In this document: positions 15,715 to 24,884 of the stretch, one piece after another
Position numbering within the stretch: the first letter of the stretch is position 1
Layout of the letters: each line of letters starts with the position of its first letter
Assembly (NCBI GenBank): GCA_025993875.1
Contig: JAMQHH010000028.1
Location: 1-44,728, forward strand
DNA length: 44,728 bases
Source: Candidatus Dojkabacteria bacterium
GTDB taxonomy: Bacteria > Patescibacteriota > Dojkabacteria > J137
Direction: 5' to 3'
Translations under genes and position numbers: made by a program
The notes under the pieces: generated by a model
Seen by the model: only the letters and a program-made list of their open reading frames with translations
The model's database searches: none
Told to the model about the DNA's origin: nothing

Positions 15715-17076
15715 TTACCGGTGGTTTATTATTTTTTTCACTTCTGTAATAAATCTCTCTTTAGATGCCTGGTCTCCAAATTTTGTTATTAAGTCCTTCA
15801 TTATAGAATAATTATCCCATTTTTTTAACTTAAACTCGTACAATGTTTTTACATAATTATCTATATCTGTTTCGCTTAGCTTTTTAAAAGGAGGGTTCAT
15901 TTGGTGAAATGGGTTAAAGTTAATTTTTTGAATATCGACAAGCATACCATTCGAGTTATTAATAAATTCGTGCAAGGCACCAACATTTGTGGAAATAATA
16001 GGAACACCATAAGATAATGCCTCTAGTGCCGTTAGGGGAACACCTTCCACGAACGAGCTAAATGCTAAGCAATTTATTTTTTCAAAAAAATTTTCGGGTT
16101 TTATCTTTTCATTTTTACCTACAACTCCTAAGTATTCAATTTGTTTATTTTCTCTAATTTTATTAAAAAATTCGTCGGCATACTCTTTAGTATGGTTAAA
16201 TACCGGTCCTGCAATAACAAGCCTGCTTTCGGGGTACTTTTTATTAAACCGGTTAAAAATTTCTATTAAGCTAAGTATATTTTTCTCGGGACTTATTCTT
16301 CCTAAATAGCCAATTGTAAAGGCATTGTCCTTTTTAGGAATTTTATATTCCAGATTGTTATTACCATTAAGATATGGATTGTATAAAATGGATGTTTTTT
16401 CTATAGGATACCAGGTGATTTTTTCAAAAAACTTCTTTCTTACAAATTCGCTGATAAAAAAGATATGATCTATATATTCAATATCAAAAAAAGTTTCGAA
16501 AGTTTCAAGCCAGCCTGACAGGTGTTCGTGAATAATAAAACTTATTTTGCAGTTAGGGTTAGCTCTTTTAATTAAGCTAACATTAGGTAAAGTTTGAGCA
16601 AAATATATATATTTGTATCTTAACAAAAAATAGCTTAACACTTTGTGGCCAAAAACTTTAAAGTTCTTTCTTAGCTCCTGTGCTACCGGACCGGTTGCAT
16701 GCTGAAAAAACATATGGCTTTTAAAATAGCCTTGTGTATATTCGATATGCTTTTGGGTTACCATCTCGGTACCTCCCATAAGCCCCATATTTAATGCAAA
16801 AGCTATTTTTGTGGGTGGAAAAAGCCTGTTAATAATTCTGTATACAAATGGAACAATATTATATTTAACAGGATTTAGTGTAAAATCAATAAAAAATCTA
16901 AGAAATCTTTTCAGGAACATAAAAAAATTACCGCCTGTTAATACAAAATTTAGCAGATATTCAAATCTTACAAACATATTGGATTGCAGTTTGCTTAGCT
17001 CTCTTAGCAAATTTAATTTATCAATTTTTAGATTATGAATTTCTTTTTTTAAATCATTAACTGTATTGCTATCCAT
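15715..17076 (-). CDS. GT4 family glycosyltransferase with N-terminal coiled coil
   Basis: A 453-residue GT-B fold enzyme. The first 35 residues (DLKKEIHNLKIDKLNLLREL) form a strong coiled coil, followed by an amphipathic or membrane-associated stretch (about 38-85). The GT4 domain follows, with NMGLMGGTEMVTQ, the sugar-nucleotide core IGYLGRISPEKN and LVIAGPV, and the E-x7-E motif in FSSFVEGVPLTALEALSYG. The donor sugar cannot be assigned. AAGG about 8 nt before the ATG is a weak ribosome-binding site. It lies 29 nt after the GT2 gene, whose product ends in its own coiled coil. Confidence 0.9.
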   Translation of the reverse strand: MDSNTVNDLKKEIHNLKIDKLNLLRELSKLQSNMFVRFEYLLNFVLTGGNFFMFLKRFLRFFIDFTLNPVKYNIVPFVYRIINRLFPPTKIAFALNMGLMGGTEMVTQKHIEYTQGYFKSHMFFQHATGPVAQELRKNFKVFGHKVLSYFLLRYKYIYFAQTLPNVSLIKRANPNCKISFIIHEHLSGWLETFETFFDIEYIDHIFFISEFVRKKFFEKITWYPIEKTSILYNPYLNGNNNLEYKIPKKDNAFTIGYLGRISPEKNILSLIEIFNRFNKKYPESRLVIAGPVFNHTKEYADEFFNKIRENKQIEYLGVVGKNEKIKPENFFEKINCLAFSSFVEGVPLTALEALSYGVPIISTNVGALHEFINNSNGMLVDIQKINFNPFHQMNPPFKKLSETDIDNYVKTLYEFKLKKWDNYSIMKDLITKFGDQASKERFITEVKKIINHR

Positions 17077-17105
17077 TTTTATACCTTAATATAATTACTC
17101 TATAA

Positions 17106-18026
17106 TCATCTTATCAGTTTATTTTTAAACCTGTTAATTTTAATTAATAGTTTTATAAACCAGATATTTTTTAATTGATTTAATTTGTTTTTCAGCTTAA
17201 TATTTTCGTCTTCAAGCTTAGCATGTAATTCGGTAAGTGTTTTTACCTCACCCGACTTAACTAAAAAGCTATGATACAATATGGAATAATTTTTTTGTGC
17301 GGAGATAATAACGTTTTCTATGTTTTTTACATAAGTATCTTTATGTTTTGAAATTAGTAGCGAAAATAGTTCAAAATATTTTTTTGTGCTTTGAGACACC
17401 ATAGAACCACTTCTAACTCTGTATTCAAAAAGAGGCTCTTTTATAACTTTCCATGTATACCCTGCCTCCGCTATAGATATCCACAAATTCCAGTCCATAT
17501 ATCCAAAAAAGTCGGAATCATACCCATTTACTTTTTCAAATGCTTCTTTTCGTATCAACGAGGAGGTATGAATAGTATTTTGGATTAATAAAAAATTTAA
17601 ATCCGGGTCAGGTAATTCAATAAGCTGGTCGCTGTTACCAAAATGTTTGTAAAAACTTGTTACAAAGCCAATTTTCTTTGCAGTATCTTTATTAAGTTCT
17701 GCAACTGTTTTTTGTAAGAAATCATTTCGCAGCCTATCATCTGCATCTAAAAAACAGATATAATCATAACTTGCTTGCTTACTACCAAAATTTCTGGCTT
17801 TTACAACACCTTCATTTTTTCTGGAGAACACGTGGACTCTTTTATCGCCATTCTTCCGGTAAAATTCAGCTCTTTCTTTGGATTTCTCTTCAGTAGATCC
17901 ATCATTAATAATTATTAATTCCCAATTTTGGTATGTTTGATTAAAAACCGATTGAATTGCTTCGTCAATATAATCTCCTAAATTGTAAAGAGTTACCACA
18001 ATTAACACTTTAGCTGGTTTTTTCAT
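17106..18026 (-). CDS. GT2 family glycosyltransferase with C-terminal coiled coil
   Basis: A 306-residue GT-A glycosyltransferase: VLIVVTLYNLGDYIDEAIQS, QNWELIIINDGSTEEKS, FSRKNEGVVKARNFG, the DxD metal site in YICFLDADDRL and the acceptor-region helix GYMDWNLWISIAEAG. The last ~70 residues depart from the catalytic fold and form a coiled coil (TELHAKLEDENIKLKNKLNQ) ending in a basic amphipathic tail. Cytoplasmic, probably membrane-associated. It belongs to the leftward glycan operon; the 102-nt gap upstream contains TATACT followed by an AT-rich leader and may hold an internal promoter. Confidence 0.9.
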   Translation of the reverse strand: MKKPAKVLIVVTLYNLGDYIDEAIQSVFNQTYQNWELIIINDGSTEEKSKERAEFYRKNGDKRVHVFSRKNEGVVKARNFGSKQASYDYICFLDADDRLRNDFLQKTVAELNKDTAKKIGFVTSFYKHFGNSDQLIELPDPDLNFLLIQNTIHTSSLIRKEAFEKVNGYDSDFFGYMDWNLWISIAEAGYTWKVIKEPLFEYRVRSGSMVSQSTKKYFELFSLLISKHKDTYVKNIENVIISAQKNYSILYHSFLVKSGEVKTLTELHAKLEDENIKLKNKLNQLKNIWFIKLLIKINRFKNKLIR

Positions 18027-18128
18027 TGTATTAATTAGTATAAATAATTTAGTGACCTTGCATTTGTAAAAATATTTTTGTTACCTAAACATTATAACTC
18101 ACTTTTCGGCGGAAACTCCTAATATAGG

Positions 18129-19136
18129 CTAAGTCAAGGTAGTTTTTAGAAAATGGCTTTTTTGGAGACTATTGAAAACATCAACATACTGCTGCCCACA
18201 ATCCTCAAATGAAAACAAATGGCAATTGTTTACCGCATTAGTTTTAAACTCCTGAAATTTATTTATGCATAATTCAATTTTTTCTTTCAACTTTTTATAA
18301 TTAAAATCATCGTGCTTTTGAAAAATTTCATCCGATACATATGCTAATAATTCTTTGTTAAATCCTACTAATTCCGGCATAGATCCGGAGTTAAAGCTTA
18401 CAACCGGTAGACCACTGGATACAGCTTCGATTACAGAATTTGGGCAAGGAGGATTAAGAAAAGAAAATAAAAAAATATCGCATGTGTTTAAAATTTCTCC
18501 AACCTCTTTTAGTTCCCTCGAACCATGATAAATAACATAATCTTTGTTTAGCATAGCTTTAAGATTTTGCTGCACCGGGCCAACTATGTTTAATTCAAAG
18601 GTATACTTTTCTTTCAACTCATCTAAAGCTAAAACCAAAGGCTCTAGCATCTCTCTTCTTCTAAAATTACCGGTTGTTACAAATTTTATTTTGTGACCTA
18701 ACTGTGTTTTGTTTATATTAGGAAAAAATATTGACTTATCAACCCCATTTACAATAAGTGTGTATTTATTTTTTAAAATATTGCCTAGTTTTTCAAAACA
18801 TTGCTTTTTGCTGTATTCACTTTGAAAGATAACAAAATCCGCATATCTTAGGTAAATCTCTTTTATCTTTTGGTTAAAATCTAACTGTTCCGGAGTGTGT
18901 TCCGGCTCGTAGTATATACCGTCTAGCCTTTGAATAATTTTTCCTCCCCTCTCTTTAATTCTTCTTAATATTTCAGTGTTGTATTCAACAGGAAAAAAAA
19001 TATGTTTTGCATCTTTTGAATCTTCGGTGTAAACAAATCCCGACTTATCCAGATAGTTTTTAAGATTATGCATAAAGCTGGAAACACCTCCAACACTTTT
19101 ATAATCATTAAACGGTATAAAGAATTCTTTTATCAT
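18129..19136 (-). CDS. GT4 family glycosyltransferase
   Basis: A 335-residue GT-B enzyme: N-terminal acceptor-binding half with YKSVGGVSSFMHNL, then KFVTTGNFRRREMLEP, LNIVGPVQQNLKAML, and the C-terminal donor site NPPCPNSVIEAVSSGLPVVS, with the ExxxxxxxG arrangement of the GT4 family. The ATG at 19136 overlaps the stop of the upstream methyltransferase gene by 4 nt (ATGA), which decides the start over an ATG 11 codons upstream inside that gene. Confidence 0.9.
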   Translation of the reverse strand: MIKEFFIPFNDYKSVGGVSSFMHNLKNYLDKSGFVYTEDSKDAKHIFFPVEYNTEILRRIKERGGKIIQRLDGIYYEPEHTPEQLDFNQKIKEIYLRYADFVIFQSEYSKKQCFEKLGNILKNKYTLIVNGVDKSIFFPNINKTQLGHKIKFVTTGNFRRREMLEPLVLALDELKEKYTFELNIVGPVQQNLKAMLNKDYVIYHGSRELKEVGEILNTCDIFLFSFLNPPCPNSVIEAVSSGLPVVSFNSGSMPELVGFNKELLAYVSDEIFQKHDDFNYKKLKEKIELCINKFQEFKTNAVNNCHLFSFEDCGQQYVDVFNSLQKSHFLKTTLT

Positions 19137-19849
19137 ATACGAGTACTGTTTTTTTGCAAAAGAAACCAAAGAGTACCTTCGTAAAGGTCGCTAAAATTAA
19201 CACCTTCTCTAAAAAGTATTTTCCGGGCAATTTGTTTTAACATTCTGCGAAGTCTGTCTTTTAACTTATTTCCTTCCGGCAATCCTTTACTTTTTTCGTT
19301 TATAACATACGTATCAATAATATAATAATCGTTTTTCTTTGAACGATATTCTATAAAATTTCGAGCTTCAGTTGCGGAAAAAAACCATTTATGTCTATCC
19401 TCGGCTCGTTCTAAGGGTAAGCCGTAAAACTTTATATTTGTGTCGTTATTATATGGTTTACTTTCCATATATTCCCAAAAGCTTCTCCATGGGTTAGGTA
19501 AAGAAATTAAAACATATTTCCCAGATATTTTACAAAGTTTATCGAAAATAGTATGGATGTTTTCAATATGCTCTAATACATCAAGACACATAACCAGATC
19601 GAAAGAACCGTCTTTGAAAGGGAGCTCATCATGCTCCAGGTCAATTTTTAATTGTCCGGGGTGGTCTCCAAGCCCAGTGGCAAGATATTCGGTTACTGTT
19701 TTGGGTAAATATTTTTTTAAGTATAGTTGATCTGCACCAACATCTAAAATTTTTCCCTCCAAAAACTCCATATACTTTTCGGATACAAAACGGTGCTTAT
19801 CTTCTCTGTTTATATAAACATTAGAGTTTCTAACGGATTTTGTTTTCAT
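19133..19849 (-). CDS. SAM-dependent methyltransferase in the glycan locus
   Basis: A 238-residue class I methyltransferase of the Methyltransf_11 type. Motif I is EGKILDVGADQLYLKKYLP, the acidic strand is LKIDLEHDELPF, and motif IV is FDLVMCLDVLEHIENI; KYVLISLPNPWRSFW follows. The C-terminal third is basic. Genes of this kind in polysaccharide loci usually methylate a sugar or the chain end. It is cotranslated with the next GT4 gene through an ATGA overlap. Confidence 0.85.
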   Translation of the reverse strand: MKTKSVRNSNVYINREDKHRFVSEKYMEFLEGKILDVGADQLYLKKYLPKTVTEYLATGLGDHPGQLKIDLEHDELPFKDGSFDLVMCLDVLEHIENIHTIFDKLCKISGKYVLISLPNPWRSFWEYMESKPYNNDTNIKFYGLPLERAEDRHKWFFSATEARNFIEYRSKKNDYYIIDTYVINEKSKGLPEGNKLKDRLRRMLKQIARKILFREGVNFSDLYEGTLWFLLQKNSTRI

Positions 19850-19866
19850 ATTTTTAAAAAGTAAAA

Positions 19867-20697
19867 TTAAAAAGTCACTTTAGAATCTTCCCAGGCTTTA
19901 TACAAAGACTCATTTAGTGAACCGGCGTCTATTGCTTGCAAGGGAGTTGTTAGTGAAATCTCGCCTGCTAAAACCGTTGCTGTTGGCCCTGCTTGTAAAA
20001 TTACAGCATCTAGAGTATTTTTTGAGCGAGAAATGTTTTTAAGTATCTCTTTATATTCGCTAAAAGCATTGCTTTCGGAAATTTCTATAAAAGCAGCACT
20101 TTTATGGCTTTTAATTATGCCATTTTCTATAAGAAATTTAAAAGATTTGCTCGTTTGCGGAGATTTAGGAGCTACAATTAATAAACGATTTTTTTCAAAC
20201 AGCTTTTTATATAGAGTAAGAATTTCGCCAATTGTGTTGTTTAAATACTCGTTGTAGTAAAACCCCAAAAAAAATAACGTTGCTTCTCCAAGTACTTTGC
20301 CGGAAAACATTTTTATAAATTGTTGATACTTTTCTTTGTAGAATTCATTTTGTTCTTTCCTAATTAAAACACCTATATCATTAGCATTGTGGAGGTTTTC
20401 AAAATAACTGTATGTTTTGCCCGTACGACCATATTTAACAATAATTTTATATTCGGTTTTTGTAATAAAATCATTATTAAAACCTATTAGAATTCTTGGA
20501 TTTTTTCTGACTAATACATTTTTAAGTTTTTCTTGAAGCTCCTCTGAGTAGGTTTGAAAATATATATCTTTTTTATCCAGCATCAATGTTAACTCTCCAT
20601 CTCCAAATCTTGCTATAGAAAGTTTATTATTCAGAAAGTATTTTAGCGATTCTAGCCTGCCTAGCTGTTTTATTGTTTTTCTTTGAGGAAAAAACAT
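19867..20697 (-). CDS. GT-D fold glycosyltransferase (DUF1792-like)
   Basis: A 276-residue protein resembling the GT-D fold family first described for the third glucosyltransferase of streptococcal serine-rich adhesin glycosylation. The diagnostic start SIARFGDGELTLMLDKKD contains the DxE metal-binding pair, followed by YSEELQEKLKNVL. The C-terminal part has AVILQAGPTATVLAGEIS and QAIDAGSLNES, matching the family's glycine-rich donor site. It would add a sugar to a growing glycan in the cytoplasm. No Shine-Dalgarno sequence. Confidence 0.82.
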   Translation of the reverse strand: MFFPQRKTIKQLGRLESLKYFLNNKLSIARFGDGELTLMLDKKDIYFQTYSEELQEKLKNVLVRKNPRILIGFNNDFITKTEYKIIVKYGRTGKTYSYFENLHNANDIGVLIRKEQNEFYKEKYQQFIKMFSGKVLGEATLFFLGFYYNEYLNNTIGEILTLYKKLFEKNRLLIVAPKSPQTSKSFKFLIENGIIKSHKSAAFIEISESNAFSEYKEILKNISRSKNTLDAVILQAGPTATVLAGEISLTTPLQAIDAGSLNESLYKAWEDSKVTF

Positions 20698-20701
20698 ATG
20701 G

Positions 20702-21397
20702 CTATTGTTTACACAAAAAAATTATCATTTCATCACCTTCCGGGATAATTAAGGGAATTGCTTTAGTTCTATCTACATATATTTCTGTAAATTTATGGCG
20801 AACTTTGCCCAAAATCTCTCTTACATCCCCGGGTTGTGATATTGCAATTGTATGCTTGCCGTAGGGCTCGTTTTCTAACGGGAAGCTTACATATATTGCC
20901 CCTTTAGGTTTTGTTACCCGTAAAAGTTCATTTATTACAGCTATCGGATCTAAGGTGTGTTCTAAAACATGTCTGCAATAAACAAAGTCAAAAGAATTAT
21001 CCGAAAACTCCAGTTTATGTAAATCTCCTTTTACAGCTTTGCGACCTAGGCTATTGCAATAATTAACATATTCATCAAAGAGCTCTACACCTATTACATC
21101 ATTGTAGCCTAACGAATTTAAAAACTCTATTGTCCATCCGTCACGACAACCTGCGTCTAAAATTTTAATGCTGTTTGCTTTTAACTGCCCTTTGTTAATG
21201 CCGATAGTCTCGTTTACTGGTAAATGTATACCTAATTTGATTAATTCTGGGATAATAAAGGTAAAAGATGATGCAATTTTTAGCCTAGAATCTAAAAATT
21301 CTTTTGGATCTGTCCTATACTGTAATTTTAAATATTCGCTCTTATTTGCCAGCTTGGAGGACTTATAAGATTTTTTACGTTTTAACAAATTTATCAT
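20702..21397 (-). CDS. SAM-dependent methyltransferase in the glycan locus
   Basis: A 231-residue class I methyltransferase, second of the locus. Motif I is IKILDAGCRDGWTIEFLNS, motif II IGVELFDEYVNYCNS, then VKGDLHKLEFSDNSFDFVYC and RHVLEHTLDPIAVINELLRV. An N-terminal region of about 75 residues with YRTDPKEFLDSRLK precedes the fold. It starts 5 nt after the wzt-like gene. In ABC-exported glycans, terminal methylation can be the stop signal read by the Wzt C-terminal domain; that role is plausible but inferred. Confidence 0.85.
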   Translation of the reverse strand: MINLLKRKKSYKSSKLANKSEYLKLQYRTDPKEFLDSRLKIASSFTFIIPELIKLGIHLPVNETIGINKGQLKANSIKILDAGCRDGWTIEFLNSLGYNDVIGVELFDEYVNYCNSLGRKAVKGDLHKLEFSDNSFDFVYCRHVLEHTLDPIAVINELLRVTKPKGAIYVSFPLENEPYGKHTIAISQPGDVREILGKVRHKFTEIYVDRTKAIPLIIPEGDEMIIFLCKQ

Positions 21398-21402
21398 GAA
21401 GT

Positions 21403-22680
21403 TTATTGCTTAATAAAATCCCATTTTTGATCCACATCGATAAATCCTTTTTCCATTACTTTGGAATTTGATTTAACTTTAAATACATAGTTTGCTTTTA
21501 TTTTGGCAAGTGTTTCAAAGGTTTTACTATTTCTAAAGGTAAGTGTCCCAAAAGTATAAACACCCGGGTTTAAATTGTGTTTTTCCATATACAGTGAAGC
21601 CCTATACTTCCCGGCAACAATATTTTCGAGCTTTATATTTAGATCACTAAAGGCATTAATGCAGTAGACGTCCAAATTGTCATCTCTTACAATAGGAAGA
21701 TTTATGCTTAAACCTTCTAACTTCTCTTTTACCTCAAAATCTATTACCACTTTTAAGCTCCCTTTAAGGTCTAAAACCTCTGTTTCATCTCCATTTTTAT
21801 CTTCAACTCCTATTTTTAAAAATCTTACATAATCGGAATCGAAATGTATTTTAAAGTCTCTGGAGTGAGATTCGTTCTCTCTTTTTAACTGCTTTAACCT
21901 TTCTTCTCTAGCAAGTTCTTCAAATTTTACAATTGTTTCGACAGTATCGCCATAGTGCAGTACCTGCCCTCTATCTATTAAAATTGCCTTCTGGCACAAA
22001 CTCCTAACCTGCTCAATATCGTGGCTTACAAAGAGTATTGCTTGTGCCTTGTTTCTATATTCTGCCATATATCTAAGACTTTTGTTTCTAAAGGAGATAT
22101 CTCCAACACTAAGTATTTCGTCCACTAACAAAATATCGGGTTCACAGTGGATAGCTATTGCAAATCCTAGTCTTACCCTCATTCCTGATGAATAAGTAGA
22201 AACAGGTGCATCTAAAAACTCATCAATTTCGGCAAACTGAACAATGGATTCGAATTTGTTTTTTATCTCATTTTTAGTCATTCCCAAAATAACGCCGTTT
22301 AGATAAATGTTTTCTCTACCAGACATATGTGGATGAAAACCCGCTCCAACGGCGATTAGCGATCCTACTTTCCCATTAATTGTAATTTTCCCTTTATCTG
22401 GTGGAAAAATCCCCGAAAGAACCCTTAACAAGGTTGATTTTCCCGAACCGTTTAATCCGAGTATACCTAATGTCTCACCTTTTTTTACTTCAAAACTTAT
22501 GTCTTTAAGCGCCCAAAACTCTCCTTTTCGCAATATTTCACTATCGTACTGCATTCCCAGCATGCTTCTTGCCATATCAATTGAGCCGTAATACATGCTT
22601 CGCTTTAAACTTTTTGTAAATTTTTTTGATAAATCTTCAACTTTGATTACTGTATCTTTTTCCAAGTCTTTAATATTCAT
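21403..22680 (-). CDS. wzt: Polysaccharide ABC exporter ATPase with C-terminal substrate domain
   Basis: A 425-residue Wzt/TagH-type ATPase. The nucleotide-binding domain (to about residue 240) has Walker A GLNGSGKST (75-83), a signature in YSSGMRVRLGFAIAI and Walker B ILLVDEILSVGD, the form typical of glycan exporters rather than ABC importers. A separate beta-rich domain (about 280-425) resembles the Wzt C-terminal carbohydrate-binding domain that recognises the finished, end-modified glycan. It pairs with the permease gene 18 nt upstream. Confidence 0.9.
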   Translation of the reverse strand: MNIKDLEKDTVIKVEDLSKKFTKSLKRSMYYGSIDMARSMLGMQYDSEILRKGEFWALKDISFEVKKGETLGILGLNGSGKSTLLRVLSGIFPPDKGKITINGKVGSLIAVGAGFHPHMSGRENIYLNGVILGMTKNEIKNKFESIVQFAEIDEFLDAPVSTYSSGMRVRLGFAIAIHCEPDILLVDEILSVGDISFRNKSLRYMAEYRNKAQAILFVSHDIEQVRSLCQKAILIDRGQVLHYGDTVETIVKFEELAREERLKQLKRENESHSRDFKIHFDSDYVRFLKIGVEDKNGDETEVLDLKGSLKVVIDFEVKEKLEGLSINLPIVRDDNLDVYCINAFSDLNIKLENIVAGKYRASLYMEKHNLNPGVYTFGTLTFRNSKTFETLAKIKANYVFKVKSNSKVMEKGFIDVDQKWDFIKQ

Positions 22681-22698
22681 AAAAAGGTGGTTAAATTT

Positions 22699-23556
22699 TT
22701 AGATCATTTTCTCAATTACTCTATCTTCGGAAACAAAAAATATTCTCCAGGCAAACATAAAAAATATAAAAGATATAAAGGCTACAAAAATAAACCTTTC
22801 GGGATAAATTAATTGACCATAAATTATTAGATCTCTAACTCCTCCAATTAAATACGTTAACGGGTTTAACTCGACTGCTTTGTTTAAAAAACTACTATTA
22901 GTTTCAGTTGAATATACAATCGGGGTAATATAGAATACAAATCCTAAAACAACATTAACAATTTTAGGAATGTCGGGGAATACAACATTTATTACGCTAA
23001 TTATTAACCCCATACCTGCTGCAAGAAAAAGCATAGGAAGTACAAGCAAAGGAAAGAAAATTATTTTCCAGTCGGGAATAATGCTAAACAGTAACAAAAC
23101 TATAATATTAATAACAAAGGTAATTAAAAAATTGGCAAGATGCTGGGCTGTTTGTTTTACAAGTAGTGCTTCGTGAGGGTACTTTACCTGATTAATAAAC
23201 CCAATCCCTGCATTAAGCGTATCCGATGCAGAGGTGTAAAATCCCATAAATAACCCCCAAAGGGAAGAACCTAACAATACATATGCCGGATATGGAACTC
23301 CTACATCTCCCGGATTCAAAATTCCTGTTGCATTCATTAAAACCCAGGAAATAATTCCAACAATAGGGGAAATCAAAATCCAACTTATTCCGATTAGAGA
23401 TTTTCGATATGTTGCAAAAAAGTCTCTCTTAAAAAGCTCAATAATAAGCTCTTTTGACTTTAGAATATTTTTTAACATTATTACCCAGGTTTGGAAAAAC
23501 CCAATCTTTAGCCTGTAGTTTGGATAATATATTGTTTGTTCCTTTTGAGTTTTCAT
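22699..23556 (-). CDS. wzm: Polysaccharide ABC exporter permease
   Basis: A 285-residue ABC-2-type permease of the Wzm/TagG family with six helices. An N-terminal amphipathic segment precedes ELFKRDFFATYRKSLIGISW, the conserved interfacial motif of these transporters, and the C-terminus has the ELNPLTYLIGGVRDLI motif. With Wzt it exports lipid-linked glycan across the cytoplasmic membrane. It is the first gene of the leftward glycan operon; a TATAAA at 23586-23591 (minus strand) would give a leader of about 23 nt. Confidence 0.92.
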   Translation of the reverse strand: MKTQKEQTIYYPNYRLKIGFFQTWVIMLKNILKSKELIIELFKRDFFATYRKSLIGISWILISPIVGIISWVLMNATGILNPGDVGVPYPAYVLLGSSLWGLFMGFYTSASDTLNAGIGFINQVKYPHEALLVKQTAQHLANFLITFVINIIVLLLFSIIPDWKIIFFPLLVLPMLFLAAGMGLIISVINVVFPDIPKIVNVVLGFVFYITPIVYSTETNSSFLNKAVELNPLTYLIGGVRDLIIYGQLIYPERFIFVAFISFIFFMFAWRIFFVSEDRVIEKMI

Positions 23557-23841
23557 TTGATGAAATTTTCAAAAAACTATTTCTATTTATATAAATTCTT
23601 GTTCCCCATAGAGGGAGTTTTTGAAGAGATTAGTTAATAAATATTTAATGCATGTATAAAGGATAAGCTTAAAAACATTATTATAATAATAGCAAAGATA
23701 AATAAAAATTAAAAATTTCTTATCGGCAATATCATTGTAATTCTTAACATAAGGTATAATACTCATAATTTGCAAAATGCTATTCCAGGAATTGTAAGTT
23801 CGTTTGTGCTAAATTGTCTGAAGAAATTAGATTAAGTAAGT
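23557..23841. promoter_or_regulatory. Divergent promoter region between wzm and galE
   Basis: A very AT-rich 285-nt spacer and the longest gap in the window. The leftward wzm promoter is probably TATAAA at 23586-23591. For galE the best candidate is TGC-TAAATT at 23807-23815, an extended -10 giving a leader of about 20 nt; a plain TATAAT at 23755-23760 is a second possibility. I see no credible gene or strong hairpin in it. Confidence 0.5.
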
Positions 23842-24837
23842 ATGAAAAATATTCTAGTTACCGGCGGGGCCGGATATATAGGTTCTCACATGGTTTTAGA
23901 ACTTGTCAATAAGGGCTATACTCCTGTTATTCTAGATAATTTTTCTAATTCTACCAGGCAAAATATTTTTACAATTGAAAAAATAACAGGGGCAAAATTA
24001 GAGGTGGTAGAATGGGATCTTAAAACTCCACTAGACAGCATAAAGTTACCTAAAATTGACTGTATTGTGCACTTTGGTGCGTTAAAGGCCGTTGGAGAAT
24101 CGGTCGAAAAACCTATTGAGTACTATCGAAATAACGTTACAGGTTCAATTAATTTAATAAGTTACGCCAAAAAAAAAGAAATAAAAAATATAGTTTTCTC
24201 TTCTACTGCAGCTGTTTACGGAAATCCTCCCACCAAACAGGTAAACGAGGATACTCCCACAAACCCAGTGTCCCCATATGCATTTTCTAAACTGGTGATT
24301 GAAAGGGTTTTAAATGACTCAAGCCTAGCCTATGGGTTAAATGTTGTGGTTTTTAGATATTTTAATGTGGCCGGGAATGTCGAAAATGGACTAATTGGAG
24401 ATACACAGCTCACCTGCCAAAATTTAATTCCCTCAATAATTCTTTCTCATTTAGGAATTAGAAAAACAGAGCTTAATGTATATGGTAATGATTATCCTAC
24501 TAGGGACGGCACTGGTGTTAGAGATTACATCCATGTTTTGGATCTTATTGATGCACACATAAGGGCGATAGATTTTCTTGAAGAAAATGCTGGTTTTCAT
24601 CAGTTTAACCTTGGCACCGGCAAAGGGTTTTCGGTTTTAGAAATTATTAATAAGTTCGAAGAAATTTCCAAACAGAAGGTGAAATATAAAGTTGTAGAAA
24701 GAAGACCAGGCGACATTTCTCAAATAACAACGGATTCTTCCAAGGCACTAAAAACACTTGGCTGGAAAGCTAAAAGAGATCTTTGCGAGATGATTGAGTC
24801 TTCCTATAAGTGGTATAAAAGCAATTTTATATACTAG
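23842..24837 (+). CDS. galE: UDP-glucose 4-epimerase
   Basis: A 331-residue extended short-chain dehydrogenase that interconverts UDP-glucose and UDP-galactose (or the GlcNAc/GalNAc pair), supplying sugars for the adjacent glycan locus. NAD-binding GGAGYIGSH is at the N-terminus, followed by VILDNFSNS, catalytic SSTAAVYG with the active-site Ser/Thr, and the SPYAFSK motif with catalytic Tyr and Lys. FRYFNVAGN and YGNDYPTRDGTGVRDYIHV are GalE hallmarks. Full length for the family. It is transcribed away from the glycan operon. Confidence 0.96.
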   Translation: MKNILVTGGAGYIGSHMVLELVNKGYTPVILDNFSNSTRQNIFTIEKITGAKLEVVEWDLKTPLDSIKLPKIDCIVHFGALKAVGESVEKPIEYYRNNVTGSINLISYAKKKEIKNIVFSSTAAVYGNPPTKQVNEDTPTNPVSPYAFSKLVIERVLNDSSLAYGLNVVVFRYFNVAGNVENGLIGDTQLTCQNLIPSIILSHLGIRKTELNVYGNDYPTRDGTGVRDYIHVLDLIDAHIRAIDFLEENAGFHQFNLGTGKGFSVLEIINKFEEISKQKVKYKVVERRPGDISQITTDSSKALKTLGWKAKRDLCEMIESSYKWYKSNFIY

Positions 24838-24884
24838 ACAGAAATTATTGCTCCATCGTATGCCAGGCGCAAGACAGTGTAAGT

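Noticed and set aside
22681-22695. Shine-Dalgarno-like aaaggtgg near the wzt start
   Set aside because: It is on the plus strand; on the coding strand it reads as the complement and cannot serve wzt.
23587-23775. 62-codon minus-strand open frame in the wzm-galE spacer
   Set aside because: Composition is that of random AT-rich DNA, no start context or family resemblance, and it covers the probable wzm promoter.
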